A stretch of DNA of 64,000 nucleotides from Eubacteriales bacterium OttesenSCG-928-K08 (GTDB lineage: Bacteria; Bacillota; Clostridia; Christensenellales; CAG-138), in assembly GCA_030266105.1 (NCBI GenBank), contig JAJDHH010000006.1:1-64000 (forward strand). Reading direction: 5' to 3'. The position numbers were made by a program, and so were the translations under genes. The notes below the pieces were generated by a model, which was not told the origin of the DNA, did not search any database, and saw only the letters and a list, made by a program, of their open reading frames with translations. Below are positions 8,336 to 17,992 of this stretch, piece by piece (position 1 is the first letter of the stretch; each line of letters begins with the position of its first letter).

Positions 8336-11298
8336 CCAAACACCTCCTGCATATAGGAATCTGACAGATTAAACTCCGCTTTTATCTGTGCTTTCATTTC
8401 GGCCGGTCGGCCGTCAATGAATTGCCGTATCTCCTCAATCTTTTTTATAAACGTCTGGTAAGACGATCGGTTAAATGGATCTGCATCCGCGCCGTTAAAC
8501 TTCGCGCGTTCACGCTCAATTTCCGGCTCAACCTGTGCATATAGCTTATCTAAATGCTCATGCATACGCTCCGGGGCATAAACTGTGTTCATTATCTCTG
8601 CAAAACGCCGCAAGAAGCTGTCTCTCCAATCGGCATTTTCAAGCAGCGCGTTAAACAAATCCGAGCATGGTTTATCCGCCAGCCTGCGTAGCGATAAAGT
8701 TTTATGTGATAATGATTTGGCTGAGCTATTGTCAAAACCCCAGCAAAAATCATAATAAATCCACTTCCATTTGCCGCCATCGACTTTATAATACTGAATG
8801 TTCCAATAGTCGGAGTTGGCAACATATATTTCACTAATCTGATAATCCATAAAACTATCCAGATCAACACGACTTGCAACATAATCGTATGCGTCTTTAT
8901 TCTTAAGACTGTTGGCCTTTATATAGTTCATAAGTTCCTGCCATTCCTTTGAAGAACCATAATGAACCCTTGAGGCGGAGCGCATAAGCGTCATGTTATC
9001 GGCATTTTCAAGCTCTTCATGCTGTGCGACAAAAAAGCGATTGCGCTTTTCTTTCAAAAAGTATACGCCCCAATATTCCCCGTTGAGGTAAAGCACATAG
9101 GGTTTATACGCTTGATACAGGAAATTGACATCCGTGCCAGCAAGCAGTCCGCCAGCCAACTCATCCTTGATTTTTGCATTCGCCTGATCTTGCCCACCTG
9201 CACGAAGCACCAAAGCTTTATAAGAATCATAAGGCAGCTGCGCAAAAAATGGATAGTCCATTCTGTTTTTGCCTTCACTATCCCTGGCGATGAGGTTAAA
9301 GCCCTTTTGCTCCCGCCCACGCCCAAACGCGCCTGCTATACGAGCGCTGATGTTCTGTGAAAAAACCTGAGTCCCGTTTTCATCAAATATTGCAAACGCA
9401 GCGGAGCGTTCCCATTCATCGCCCTTTTTGCCATAGTTCGCACTTCCTATGTATGGCCAGGCCTCATCAGGATCAATGCTGTCACCTTTTACGTAAATGC
9501 CCTTTTTGCTATCCCACAAATCGGGCGGGTCAAACACAAGTGTCGCAACGGGGAGCTGGTGGTTAACCCCATCCGTGGTGAATAAATACGTACCAGTTGC
9601 GCAGCGCCCGCTTAAATACCCTTGCTGCACAGCCAGCGCCCGCACAACCGTGTTTTTTGAAAGCTGGATTGGGCCGGAATACTGCGTGGAAGCGGTTGTC
9701 GGCACCGAGGAATCTGTGGTGTAATAAATCGTTGTGCCACTATTGGCTGTTAACTCTAACGAAAAAGGTTGATTGAATATGCCGGGCAGCACAGAAAATG
9801 TTGGCTGTTGAGTGATACCCTGATATCCCGCACCGTTTGCCTCACCGGGCGTAGGTTTATCATAATAAAGCAGGACACCGCCTGTTCGACCATGGCTGAT
9901 GTCCGCACCTGTATTGCGCAGTGAAAGCTTGTCCAAAAGCACGGCGTCAGGGGAAAACAAAAGCAGCACTTCACCTTCAGCCGCAAGCTTAAAGCTGGTT
10001 TCTAAAGTTTTTTTTTCCGTATCGGTAACATTGTTTCCGGTGGCAAGCAAAGTTAAATAACTTCCCGCTTCTATCGTCACATCAGGAAACACCCATTTGG
10101 CGGGATTTTTAGGATTATCCGATAAAGCATAGCCGCTAAGGTTAATTGCTGTGTTTGAGGAGTTATGCAGTTCAATCCAATCCTCAATCACGCCATTAAC
10201 GGTGGTTGTTGTGTTGTTATTCATCACTTCAGATATCATCAATCCGCCAACAGGAAAAATACTTGTTAACGAAAACTCCGCTAAACCCGCTTCCGTGTTA
10301 AGATAACCCGGAGTAGGCTGCGCGGTGCTTTCGAACTCACCGAAACCATCCGGCTTGCGGGCCATTGAAATATCCGCCTCTTGATTAGTGTAGGAAAAAC
10401 TATCTATAATCGCACCATTGCGCCCCGAAAAAACAACATCCTCAGCATAGGCTCTAAGGCCAAATGGCGCATGCAGTTCGCCATCAATCAAGCCATCTAG
10501 CCCGGAGCAATACACAAGCTTTACACTGTTTGCCGGAATGATTGTCCCTTCAGGGACAATCCACTTCATAGGCTGATCGATATCATCCGATAAGCCACAG
10601 CCCGAAATATCAACATCTGCGCCGGTGGTATTATAAAGCTCGATCCAGTCAGGATAGTTCCCCTGAGGGCCGGGCAATGTTGTAGCGTTGCTGGCCATAA
10701 ACTCATTGATACGGATGCCGTTATCCTGCATGGTTTCCTGCAAGGTCGCACGATATGCCGCGATGCCTTCTTCCGTGTTAGGGTAACCGGGGGAGGGGTG
10801 TGCCATTTCCACCCAAGCGCCCGTTTCGTTCCTGCCTAAAGTTGCATTTGATGATACGCTGGTGAGCTGGAGATTATCAATCGCCTTACCAGTAGCGTTG
10901 CTTAGTATCAGAACATCCGTCGCAGAAAGCTTAAATGGGGCGTGTAAAGCGCCTAATGAAGTGTCTCCCGAACAATACACAACGATATAACCACCAGCAG
11001 GCAGAATTGTTCCCGAAGGGAATGCCCACTTAGCGGCGGATATTAGCTCATCTGATAGTCCAAAACCGGAAATGTTGATATCCGTTTCTGTAGGATTATA
11101 AATTTCGACCCAATCAGGGAAGTTTCCGTTTGCGTCAGGTACGGCACCTTTATTGGATGTCATAACCTCGTTTATTTGAAGCTGCCAATAGTTGCCGTTG
11201 GAGTCTGGTGATTGTCCGCCGGCAGAAAAAACGAATATAAGAACAACCACGCATACTAGCACGGCAGCAATGAGTAAAAAAAATCCACGCTTGTTCAA
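8332..11298 (-). CDS. CotH kinase family protein with lamin-tail domains
   Basis: This is a large exported protein. An N-terminal membrane anchor covers about residues 4-27. Three lamin-tail (LTD) domains follow (about 40-170, 195-315 and 350-480), each beginning with an INEVM/INEFM/ISEVM motif and containing DWIELYN and SGxxLSD. A chitobiase C-terminal-like beta domain (about 495-575) and a CotH kinase domain (about 590-960, with YYDFCWGFDNSS as the putative metal site) complete it. CotH proteins are atypical kinases, best known from spore coats. I place the start at TTG 11298: AAAGGAG at 11305-11311 is 5 bases from it, while ATG 11313 has no site. The product is 988 residues. It leads the VTC/DUF4956 cassette. 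Confidence 0.88.
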   Translation of the reverse strand: MNKRGFFLLIAAVLVCVVVLIFVFSAGGQSPDSNGNYWQLQINEVMTSNKGAVPDANGNFPDWVEIYNPTETDINISGFGLSDELISAAKWAFPSGTILPAGGYIVVYCSGDTSLGALHAPFKLSATDVLILSNATGKAIDNLQLTSVSSNATLGRNETGAWVEMAHPSPGYPNTEEGIAAYRATLQETMQDNGIRINEFMASNATTLPGPQGNYPDWIELYNTTGADVDISGCGLSDDIDQPMKWIVPEGTIIPANSVKLVYCSGLDGLIDGELHAPFGLRAYAEDVVFSGRNGAIIDSFSYTNQEADISMARKPDGFGEFESTAQPTPGYLNTEAGLAEFSLTSIFPVGGLMISEVMNNNTTTTVNGVIEDWIELHNSSNTAINLSGYALSDNPKNPAKWVFPDVTIEAGSYLTLLATGNNVTDTEKKTLETSFKLAAEGEVLLLFSPDAVLLDKLSLRNTGADISHGRTGGVLLYYDKPTPGEANGAGYQGITQQPTFSVLPGIFNQPFSLELTANSGTTIYYTTDSSVPTTASTQYSGPIQLSKNTVVRALAVQQGYLSGRCATGTYLFTTDGVNHQLPVATLVFDPPDLWDSKKGIYVKGDSIDPDEAWPYIGSANYGKKGDEWERSAAFAIFDENGTQVFSQNISARIAGAFGRGREQKGFNLIARDSEGKNRMDYPFFAQLPYDSYKALVLRAGGQDQANAKIKDELAGGLLAGTDVNFLYQAYKPYVLYLNGEYWGVYFLKEKRNRFFVAQHEELENADNMTLMRSASRVHYGSSKEWQELMNYIKANSLKNKDAYDYVASRVDLDSFMDYQISEIYVANSDYWNIQYYKVDGGKWKWIYYDFCWGFDNSSAKSLSHKTLSLRRLADKPCSDLFNALLENADWRDSFLRRFAEIMNTVYAPERMHEHLDKLYAQVEPEIERERAKFNGADADPFNRSSYQTFIKKIEEIRQFIDGRPAEMKAQIKAEFNLSDSYMQEVFG

Positions 11299-11443
11299 GG
11301 ATACTCCTTTCATGGCGGTGTTTTGCTTTAGTAAAAGGGCCCACTACGACATCTACCATTAGAAAAAGCCCAGTATCTTCCGTGCAATACTATACCACAA
11401 ACAGACCCAAGTGCAAATGATCGTTTTGTAAATTCGTGTTGGA

Positions 11444-12589
11444 CTATGTTTCGCCGCCAACCTTTGGGGTTCTGTTTAGCCAACGGTCAACCAGATGATA
11501 GCAAACTGCAAAAATAGGGGTACCCAGCAGCATGCCCCAAATGCCAAACAGCCCGCCGCCAATAATAATGCTAACCAAAACCCACAGGCCGGATAGACCA
11601 ATCGCATTTCCAACCACATGTGGATATATGAGGTTGCCCTCAATCTGCTGCAAAACAATTATAAACACCACAAACCAGACTGCCTGAACAGGATCGATCA
11701 CCAGCAAAATCAATGCGCAGGGGATCGTGCCAATATAAGCGCCAAGTATGGGTATTATGGCTGTAATCGCAATTACAGTGCTTATCAAAAGAGCGTAATC
11801 CATCCTAAAAACACTCATGCCTATAAAACAAAGAACACCTAAAATCAGGGCTTCGGTTAATTGCCCAAATATGAACTTGCTAAAAACATTGTTGGATAGC
11901 TGCAAAACCTCGCAAAACTTGTTTGTGCGCCGCTGACCAAGCAATGCCACAAAAAACCTTCTGGTTTGCGCAAACACTGTTTCTTTATTATACAGAAAAA
12001 AGATTGAAAGCATAAACGCCAGCACAAAGTTAAACAACCCGCTTGTAAAGCTGATTGTAAAATTAAGCGCTTTATTAACCACAGTTCCCATAATGGATTG
12101 GAGGAAGGCGACCGCCTGATCCCAAAGTGTAGTGATCGTTTCGCTTATGCCCGGATTAATTGCGAGCGAGGATAAAAAACCATCGGACCATGACTGGAAG
12201 CTGTTAAGATAACCGCCAAAGTTCATAGCAAGTGCTGTAACACTTTCAACAAAGCGTGGCGCAACCAGCACAACCAGGCCAATAACAAAGGCCAGCACAC
12301 TTAAATAAGCAAGCAAGAGGCTCAATGCACGCCAAATAGAACGCAAAAACCTGCTTTTGTGATATTCGAAGCTTTTTAATACCTTATACTGAAAAAAATC
12401 TGTTGGCAAATGGAACAAAAAGGCTAAAACTAACCCCATAAACAAAGCTGAAAGCCCGCCCAAAAACCATTGAACGGCACCCCACACCGACTCAAGCCTA
12501 TAGAACAAAAGGAAAAGCAGCACAGCATATGTGATAAGCAGTATTGGCCGCTTGAGCAAGCCTCGTTTGTTCGGGCCGGGGTTTTCCAT
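11444..12589 (-). CDS. AI-2E family transporter (PF01594 permease)
   Basis: This 381-residue polytopic membrane protein has about eight hydrophobic segments and the family pattern. The conserved C-terminal region runs from ISTVIAITAIIPILGAYIG through VLQQIEGNLIYPHVVG (about 275-325). Members export or exchange small solutes; named functions include AI-2 export and Na+/H+ antiport, and the substrate cannot be predicted here. It starts 8 bases after the lipoprotein gene and may be the last gene of that operon. Confidence 0.9.
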   Translation of the reverse strand: MENPGPNKRGLLKRPILLITYAVLLFLLFYRLESVWGAVQWFLGGLSALFMGLVLAFLFHLPTDFFQYKVLKSFEYHKSRFLRSIWRALSLLLAYLSVLAFVIGLVVLVAPRFVESVTALAMNFGGYLNSFQSWSDGFLSSLAINPGISETITTLWDQAVAFLQSIMGTVVNKALNFTISFTSGLFNFVLAFMLSIFFLYNKETVFAQTRRFFVALLGQRRTNKFCEVLQLSNNVFSKFIFGQLTEALILGVLCFIGMSVFRMDYALLISTVIAITAIIPILGAYIGTIPCALILLVIDPVQAVWFVVFIIVLQQIEGNLIYPHVVGNAIGLSGLWVLVSIIIGGGLFGIWGMLLGTPIFAVCYHLVDRWLNRTPKVGGET

Positions 12590-12597
12590 TTTGCTCC

Positions 12598-13371
12598 TTA
12601 AATGCTAAACGCATGAAAGTTAATTTTTTCAGTCTTTTTTGCAAGATCCTTTATTGGCAAAGACTGTAGGTGCACAACAAAAGTGGTTTTGTCACCGGGG
12701 TGCAATATCGCATTGCGCGTAAAATACCAAACGCCAAGCAATGTGTCGGCTTCATCGTAAAACTGCACGTAAACCATGCTTAGCTCACTGTCTTCATCGC
12801 AGATATTACGCAGCTCGCCTGAAAGTGTAGCAAAGCTGGGATAGTTTTGAATAAGCTTTGCGTTTGCCACACTAAGGTTTTTGGGCGATGCTGAAGTAGC
12901 GGCCCAGCTTAGCTCAACATTCAAAACAATTTCGCCGGATGGTGTTGCGCCTTCATTTTGTGGGAGGAAAAGCGCCGCGCAGCCTGTTTCACCCGGAGCA
13001 ATAACATCCCGCTCACCAACAAGCGGCGTGTAAGTCTGCGTTTGCGTGCCGCTTGAATAGGAGAACGTAAACACCGCTTCACTCAACACCAGATTAGCAT
13101 TCCCCGTATTTGTATATGTTACTCCACCATAAAGAATGTCATCAAACATATAGGCAACCGTGTCCACAACCAAAAGACCGTTGTTACCTGTAATGTTTGT
13201 TGTCGAAAGGGAAGGGGCGCTAATATCTCCCGGTTCTGCAGAATTATCGGGATTATTTGAATCAACAACAAGTTGATCCTCAAGAGCCGGCGCTGTTTCT
13301 TTGGGTTTGCAGCCGCTAAGCATAGTTAACATCATGGCTAAAACAAGAAATAATCTAAACAAAACCTTCAT
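12598..13371 (-). CDS. Lipoprotein of unknown function
   Basis: The frame opens at 13404, but the first 11 residues overlap the upstream gene. ATG 13371, with AGGAGG-type bases at 13378-13384, gives a clean lipoprotein signal: MKVLFRLFLVLAMMLTMLSGC with lipobox LSGC. The mature part is threonine- and serine-rich near the N-terminus, then beta-rich with a pattern like secreted FxLYD-type or immunoglobulin-like domains (TYTNTGNANLVLSEAVF). It is expected on the outer face of the membrane. The function is unknown. It lies directly behind the phosphohexomutase gene. Confidence 0.8.
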   Translation of the reverse strand: MKVLFRLFLVLAMMLTMLSGCKPKETAPALEDQLVVDSNNPDNSAEPGDISAPSLSTTNITGNNGLLVVDTVAYMFDDILYGGVTYTNTGNANLVLSEAVFTFSYSSGTQTQTYTPLVGERDVIAPGETGCAALFLPQNEGATPSGEIVLNVELSWAATSASPKNLSVANAKLIQNYPSFATLSGELRNICDEDSELSMVYVQFYDEADTLLGVWYFTRNAILHPGDKTTFVVHLQSLPIKDLAKKTEKINFHAFSI

Positions 13372-13373
13372 GA

Positions 13374-15107
13374 CTATTCCTCCTGACCAAAAAGATAACC
13401 ACAAAGCAGTTGATCTGCGCTTTCCATCATTTTAGCAAGTAAAATGTCCACCTGCGATTCGTCCTTTGCGTTTGCACCAATGTAGAGTTTAAGCTTTGGC
13501 TCCGTGCCTGATGGGCGCACAACCATCCATGCGCCATTTTCAAACAGCAAGCGCACCATGTTTGAAGAAGGCAACTCCAAAGGTTGCTTGTTGTTAGATG
13601 CAAGCAAAAGACTTGAGCGAGACTCATAATCCTCAAATACGGTAACAGAGATGCCTGCAAGCTCGCTTGGAATTTCTGTTCTTAATCCACGCATGGCGCG
13701 GTTTATGCTCTCGAGTCCTTCAATTCCATTAAGTGTGTAATTCTTGACGGATTCCTTAAAGTATCCGTATTTATCGTATAGCTCCTGCACTGCATCATCC
13801 AGTGTTTTACCACGCGCAGCATAAACAACACAGATTTCCGCCACAAGCATGGCGGTGCATATTGCATCCTTATCCCGCGAAAAGGTGCCCGCAAGAAAAC
13901 CAAAACTCTCCTCAAAGCCAAACAGGAAGGTGTGTGCTTTTGTGCGAATAGAATTTTCGATTTTTTCAGATATAAAACGAAAACCCGTTAACACACTATC
14001 AAGCTTTACGTTATAGTGCGCGCAAATTTCATCCGCAAGCCGTGTGCTTACCAGGGATTTAACAACGAGCGCATTTTGCGGCAGCAAGCCGGCGCTTGCC
14101 TTGCTTGAGAGTATATATTCAAGAAGCAAACAGCCGATTTGATTGCCGGTTAACACTTTAAACGAACCATCTTTTTTACGCACGGCAACGCCTAATCTAT
14201 CTGAATCCGGGTCGGTGGCCAGTATTGTATCTGCGCCGACTTTGTTTGCAAGCTTTGTTGCAAGGGTAAACGCATCCGGATCCTCAGGATTAGGCGCACT
14301 AACGGTTGGAAAATTTCCATTGGGCAATTCCTGCTCGGGAACCACATGCACGTTGCTTACGCCAATTCTGTTAAGAATTTCGCGCACAGGGATGTTGCCC
14401 GCACCATGCAATGGTGTGTAAACAACACTAAGAGAATTTCCTTTTTCCCTGACAAGCTTTGGGTTTAATAGCAAACTCATCGTGGAAGCATAGTAGGCTT
14501 CGTCTACATCCTTGCCTATAATCTGCAAAAGCCCGCTATCCAAAGCCTCGATTTTGCTCATCTGCTGTATTTTAAAGTACTCGCATTTTTCGATTTCACA
14601 AAGGATGGCGTTAGCCTGTTCCGGAGCGACCTGCCCGCCATCCTCCCAATAGACCTTGTAACCATTATAAATAGCGGGATTATGGCTGGCCGTAATAACA
14701 ACACCCGCCACACAACCCAAATGGCGCAAAGCAAATGAGAGCTGCGGCACTGCGCGAATGGACTCAAAAAGATACGCCTTAAGGCCATTCTTTGCGAGTA
14801 CTAACGCACAGGTAAGCGCAAACTCGCTGGAGAAATTGCGCGAATCATATGCAATGGCTACCCCGCGCTGTTTTGCGTTTGGTATTTTTAAAAGATAGTT
14901 GGAAAGGCCCAGCGTTGCGCGCCTGACAACATACTCGTTCATGCGGTTAGTTCCCGCGCCAAGTATGCCACGAAGCCCTGCTGTTCCAAAGGCAAGCTCT
15001 GTATAAAAACGATCCTCAATTTCACTTTCAGTTAAAGTTTGAAGCTCGAGGCGAGTTTGTTCATCCGCAAGCTCAAGCCATTGCGAAAACCGCTGTTTAT
15101 AATCCAT
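13374..15107 (-). CDS. Phospho-sugar mutase (phosphoglucomutase/phosphomannomutase, PgcA type)
   Basis: This cytoplasmic enzyme moves phosphate between the C1 and C6 positions of a hexose. All four family loops are intact: the phosphoserine loop TASHNP (about 137-142), metal loop DPDSDR (about 300), sugar loop GFEESFGF (about 395) and phosphate-binding RPSGTEPKLKLY (about 533). The length (577) matches the long PgcA/alpha-phosphoglucomutase group rather than GlmM. It probably makes glucose-1-phosphate for cell-wall glycan or glycogen. An AGGAGGATAG site precedes the start. Confidence 0.93.
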   Translation of the reverse strand: MDYKQRFSQWLELADEQTRLELQTLTESEIEDRFYTELAFGTAGLRGILGAGTNRMNEYVVRRATLGLSNYLLKIPNAKQRGVAIAYDSRNFSSEFALTCALVLAKNGLKAYLFESIRAVPQLSFALRHLGCVAGVVITASHNPAIYNGYKVYWEDGGQVAPEQANAILCEIEKCEYFKIQQMSKIEALDSGLLQIIGKDVDEAYYASTMSLLLNPKLVREKGNSLSVVYTPLHGAGNIPVREILNRIGVSNVHVVPEQELPNGNFPTVSAPNPEDPDAFTLATKLANKVGADTILATDPDSDRLGVAVRKKDGSFKVLTGNQIGCLLLEYILSSKASAGLLPQNALVVKSLVSTRLADEICAHYNVKLDSVLTGFRFISEKIENSIRTKAHTFLFGFEESFGFLAGTFSRDKDAICTAMLVAEICVVYAARGKTLDDAVQELYDKYGYFKESVKNYTLNGIEGLESINRAMRGLRTEIPSELAGISVTVFEDYESRSSLLLASNNKQPLELPSSNMVRLLFENGAWMVVRPSGTEPKLKLYIGANAKDESQVDILLAKMMESADQLLCGYLFGQEE

Positions 15108-15139
15108 AACTATCCTCCTTGCTGCGCAGCCACGTTTGG

Positions 15140-15868
15140 CTAAGATGTGCGCAAATCGTTCAAGTATTCTTTATATGTAGTGTATACCTGTTTGTTCTGA
15201 TCGATGAATTTTTCGATAAAGCAGCTATAAATCACATTGTTTCCAACAATGATATGGTCAAACATTTGAATAGCAATGCTGTTAAGCGCGTTACGTATTG
15301 CATTTGTTGCGATAAGATCATCATCCGATGGGCTTGGGTCGCCGCTTGGGTGGTTATGCAGCAGCAACACTGAGTGCGCACGGTGGCGCAAGGCCGACTC
15401 AACCACCCGCCTTGGATACAGAGGCGCTTCGGTTAACGTGCCTGAGTATAAGCGCTCAGCGCCAAGAAGAAGCCTGTTTTTGTTAAGGCTTGCAACATAG
15501 ACCGATTCATATTGCTCACTTTTTAAAAGTCCAATTGCGTATGGCGCTGCCTGCGCAGGAGTTGTGAGCAAAACAGCATTGTTTTGCCCATCCATTCTGC
15601 GCAAAAGCCCATGTATATCCCCTTGCATACGCAAAAAGACCGCAGCCCGTTCACCAATTCCATCAACGAGCATTAAGTCCTTAACATCCGCATTAAAGGT
15701 TGCCTCAAGTGAACCAAATTTATGGATAAGCGCGTGTGCCGGAGCGTTTGTATCCCTTCGTGGGATTACGTAGGTAAGCAGCAGCTCCAGTATTTCATGC
15801 TCGGCAAACCCGCTTAAACCATTTTCGATATAACGCGCACGAAACCGCTCTCTATGTCCCTCATGCAT
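15140..15868 (-). CDS. radC: RadC family JAB/MPN-domain protein
   Basis: The N-terminal half (about 1-100) has a helix-hairpin-helix-like UPF0758 region (LMLVDGIGERAAVFLR). The C-terminal half is a JAMM metalloprotease-like domain with the motif HNHPSGDPSPSDDD. Despite the name, its role in DNA repair is doubtful and its biochemical activity is not established. I start it at ATG 15868 (MHEGHRERF), the usual family N-terminus, two bases before the sigH stop on this strand, rather than at the far upstream start. It follows sigH and precedes the mutase gene. Confidence 0.88.
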   Translation of the reverse strand: MHEGHRERFRARYIENGLSGFAEHEILELLLTYVIPRRDTNAPAHALIHKFGSLEATFNADVKDLMLVDGIGERAAVFLRMQGDIHGLLRRMDGQNNAVLLTTPAQAAPYAIGLLKSEQYESVYVASLNKNRLLLGAERLYSGTLTEAPLYPRRVVESALRHRAHSVLLLHNHPSGDPSPSDDDLIATNAIRNALNSIAIQMFDHIIVGNNVIYSCFIEKFIDQNKQVYTTYKEYLNDLRTS

Positions 15869-15869
15869 A

Positions 15870-16511
15870 TTATACCTCTTTTTTGCTTTCCATCTTGTGG
15901 CGAATGCGCTGTAACGCATTATCCACTGCCTTTGGCTGGCGGCCTAATTGTTCTGCAATTTCAGCATATGACAAGCCTTCCAGATATAGCGCAAGGGTTT
16001 TGCGCTCAAATGGTGAAAGCGAATCCTTAAGGCGCTGTGCGATTGCCTCGTAGGTTTCCTGGCTAATAACGGTTTCCTCCGGGTCGCTTACGCGTGCCAT
16101 GGTTAAAACATCAATCAATGTGCGTTCAGGTTCCTCTGAAAACAAAGGCTTGTTTAAAGAAACATATGAGTTTAGCGGCATATGCTTTTGCCTGGTTGCA
16201 GCTTTAATGGCGGTAATCATCTGCCGAGTTACACAAATTTCCGCAAAGTTCCGAAACGAACTGATTTTTTCGGGGTTATAGTCTCTAATTGCCTTATATA
16301 GGCCAATCATACCTTCTTGAATAATGTCCTCACGATCCGCGCCTATCAAAAAATAGGATCTGGCGCGCGAGCGAATAAAGGGCTTATATTTTTCGTACAA
16401 AAAATCCTCGGCCGCAACATCTCCTGCCCAAGAAGCAGTTATAAGTTCTTCATCCGTCATTTGGTCGTATTTTTCAAAAAGCAATTCCTCGCTCACCGAT
16501 TCCTCCGTCAT
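15870..16511 (-). CDS. sigH: RNA polymerase sporulation sigma factor SigH (sigma-30)
   Basis: This sigma-70 family factor switches on early sporulation and post-exponential genes. It closely follows the SigH pattern: KARSYFLIGADREDIIQEGMIGLYKAIRD in region 2 (seen in part at about 47-75), ITAIKAATRQKHMPLNSYVSL, and region 4 LEGLSYAEIAEQLGRQPKAVDNALQRI. The ATG at 16511 overlaps the rlmB stop (ATGA). A GTG at 16496 with GGAGG five bases upstream is an equally good start. It sits in the conserved Firmicutes order mrnC-rlmB-sigH. Confidence 0.95.
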   Translation of the reverse strand: MTEESVSEELLFEKYDQMTDEELITASWAGDVAAEDFLYEKYKPFIRSRARSYFLIGADREDIIQEGMIGLYKAIRDYNPEKISSFRNFAEICVTRQMITAIKAATRQKHMPLNSYVSLNKPLFSEEPERTLIDVLTMARVSDPEETVISQETYEAIAQRLKDSLSPFERKTLALYLEGLSYAEIAEQLGRQPKAVDNALQRIRHKMESKKEV

Positions 16512-17617
16512 TCAGCCTGCAGGCTGTCCTGGCGATTTTTTTCAAACATTAGTATTGCTGCTGCTACCGACGCGTTAAGCGAATCGATTTTCCCGCACAT
16601 CGGAATAGAAATCAAATAATCGCAATTCTCACGAACAAGGCGCGATAATCCTTCGCCTTCGCTGCCAATCACCAACGCAAGCGGGCCACGAATATCCGAT
16701 TTTGTCATTGGTGTTCCCTGCATATCCGCTCCGGCAATCCAAACTCCGGCTTGCTTTAATCTTGCAATAGCATTATTCAGGTTTGAAACTTTAGCGACCT
16801 TAACATATTCCACTGCACCGGCGCTTGCCTTTGCAACAGCAGCAGTAATGGAAGCTGAGCGGCGCTTAGGTAAAATAACCCCATGCACGCCAGCGCAAGC
16901 GGCGCTCCTTAGCATTGAGCCAAGGTTATGTGGGTCAGTGATTTCATCGAGCAGCAGCACAAATGGCGGCTGCGAAAGCTCTTTCGCGTAATCGAGAATA
17001 TCCTCGACCGTGCAATATTCAATATCCGGCACCATGGCCAAAATGCCCTGGTGGTTGCCCGTTTTGTTGCCATGGCCAAAGGGTAAGCAAAGCTCATCCA
17101 AACGCTTGCGCTCAGTTGTGCGCACTATTATGTTTTTATCCTTTGCCATGTTTATGATTTCACGCAAGGAGCCGTCAATTTCAGGAACTACCAAAATTCG
17201 GTCAATGCTACGATCATTTTTAATGGCTTCACGCACAGCATTTCGCCCCATTAAAAAATAGGGAAGAGTATCCTCGCGCAATGGCTGAGTTTGCTCTAAG
17301 GTGGGTTCAGCTTCAAAATCCGGGGGATTATTCGGCTTGCGCCATTCATTTTGGTAGCTTTTGGGCGGCCCGGCTTCCTTTTCTTTTTTTGCGTAAGGAC
17401 GGCTCGAATATGTTCTTTGCGCTTCATCCTCCCGGCGTCCATTGTTGTTTGATCTACGCGGTGCCACACCTGAATCATCCTTTTTTGCATAGGATGATCC
17501 CTGTGTGGATCCATGCTTTTTATCAGGATAAGGCTGGCCCTCCTTACGAGAGGGCGTGTTTCGGTTATTTTGCCGGTGGTTATCCTGACCACCATTTTTG
17601 TTTGATCTATATGTCAT
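16508..17617 (-). CDS. rlmB: 23S rRNA (guanosine-2'-O-)-methyltransferase RlmB
   Basis: This SpoU-family methyltransferase modifies G2251 of 23S rRNA. The C-terminal 240 residues hold the substrate-binding domain (PYFLMGRNAVREAI) and the SPOUT knot motifs LLLDEITDPHNLGSMLRSA, LVIGSEGEGLSRLVREN and SIPMCGKIDSLNASVAAAI. The first 115 residues are an unusual low-complexity, Arg/Asn/Lys/Gly-rich extension absent from E. coli RlmB but common in clostridial members; it probably binds RNA. It is coupled to sigH through an ATGA overlap. Confidence 0.94.
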   Translation of the reverse strand: MTYRSNKNGGQDNHRQNNRNTPSRKEGQPYPDKKHGSTQGSSYAKKDDSGVAPRRSNNNGRREDEAQRTYSSRPYAKKEKEAGPPKSYQNEWRKPNNPPDFEAEPTLEQTQPLREDTLPYFLMGRNAVREAIKNDRSIDRILVVPEIDGSLREIINMAKDKNIIVRTTERKRLDELCLPFGHGNKTGNHQGILAMVPDIEYCTVEDILDYAKELSQPPFVLLLDEITDPHNLGSMLRSAACAGVHGVILPKRRSASITAAVAKASAGAVEYVKVAKVSNLNNAIARLKQAGVWIAGADMQGTPMTKSDIRGPLALVIGSEGEGLSRLVRENCDYLISIPMCGKIDSLNASVAAAILMFEKNRQDSLQAE

Positions 17618-17622
17618 TTATA

Positions 17623-17973
17623 TTATTCCGCCTCAGTCGGTATGGCCGCAAGCACGCGCACTATGCTAGATGAGTTGTTTTGCAGCGCATGCGCCTCACC
17701 ATCCTTGCACAAATGGGCTTGGCCTGGGGTAAGCTTAACAGGATTGCCATTATCAACGACCGTTGCTTCGCCCTCTAAAATGTAAAAAGCTTCGGCTTCA
17801 TTTTCGTGCACATGCGCGCCAATCGAGCTGCCGGGCTCAAGCGTAATTTCTGCAAACAAACGCATATGTGGGATTTTTTCTTCACCAAACACTTGTGTGA
17901 TACAAATCGTGCCATTACCACCACGCATGTTTTCGTGGTACTTTGGTGTTCTGTCCTTGGAATAACTAATCAT
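17623..17973 (-). CDS. Cupin domain-containing protein
   Basis: This 116-residue single-domain cupin has its beta-barrel metal-site motifs visible: GSSIGAHVHENEAEAFYILEGEA (about 49-71; HxH...E ligands) and PGQAHLCKDGEAHALQN with the last histidine. Small cupins of this type bind a metal or sugar, and no substrate can be inferred. It lies between mrnC and rlmB, 5 bases before the latter, as an insertion into an otherwise conserved gene order. The start has AAAGGATGA upstream. Confidence 0.88.
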   Translation of the reverse strand: MISYSKDRTPKYHENMRGGNGTICITQVFGEEKIPHMRLFAEITLEPGSSIGAHVHENEAEAFYILEGEATVVDNGNPVKLTPGQAHLCKDGEAHALQNNSSSIVRVLAAIPTEAE

Positions 17974-17992
17974 AAAAAGTCATCCTTTCTTT

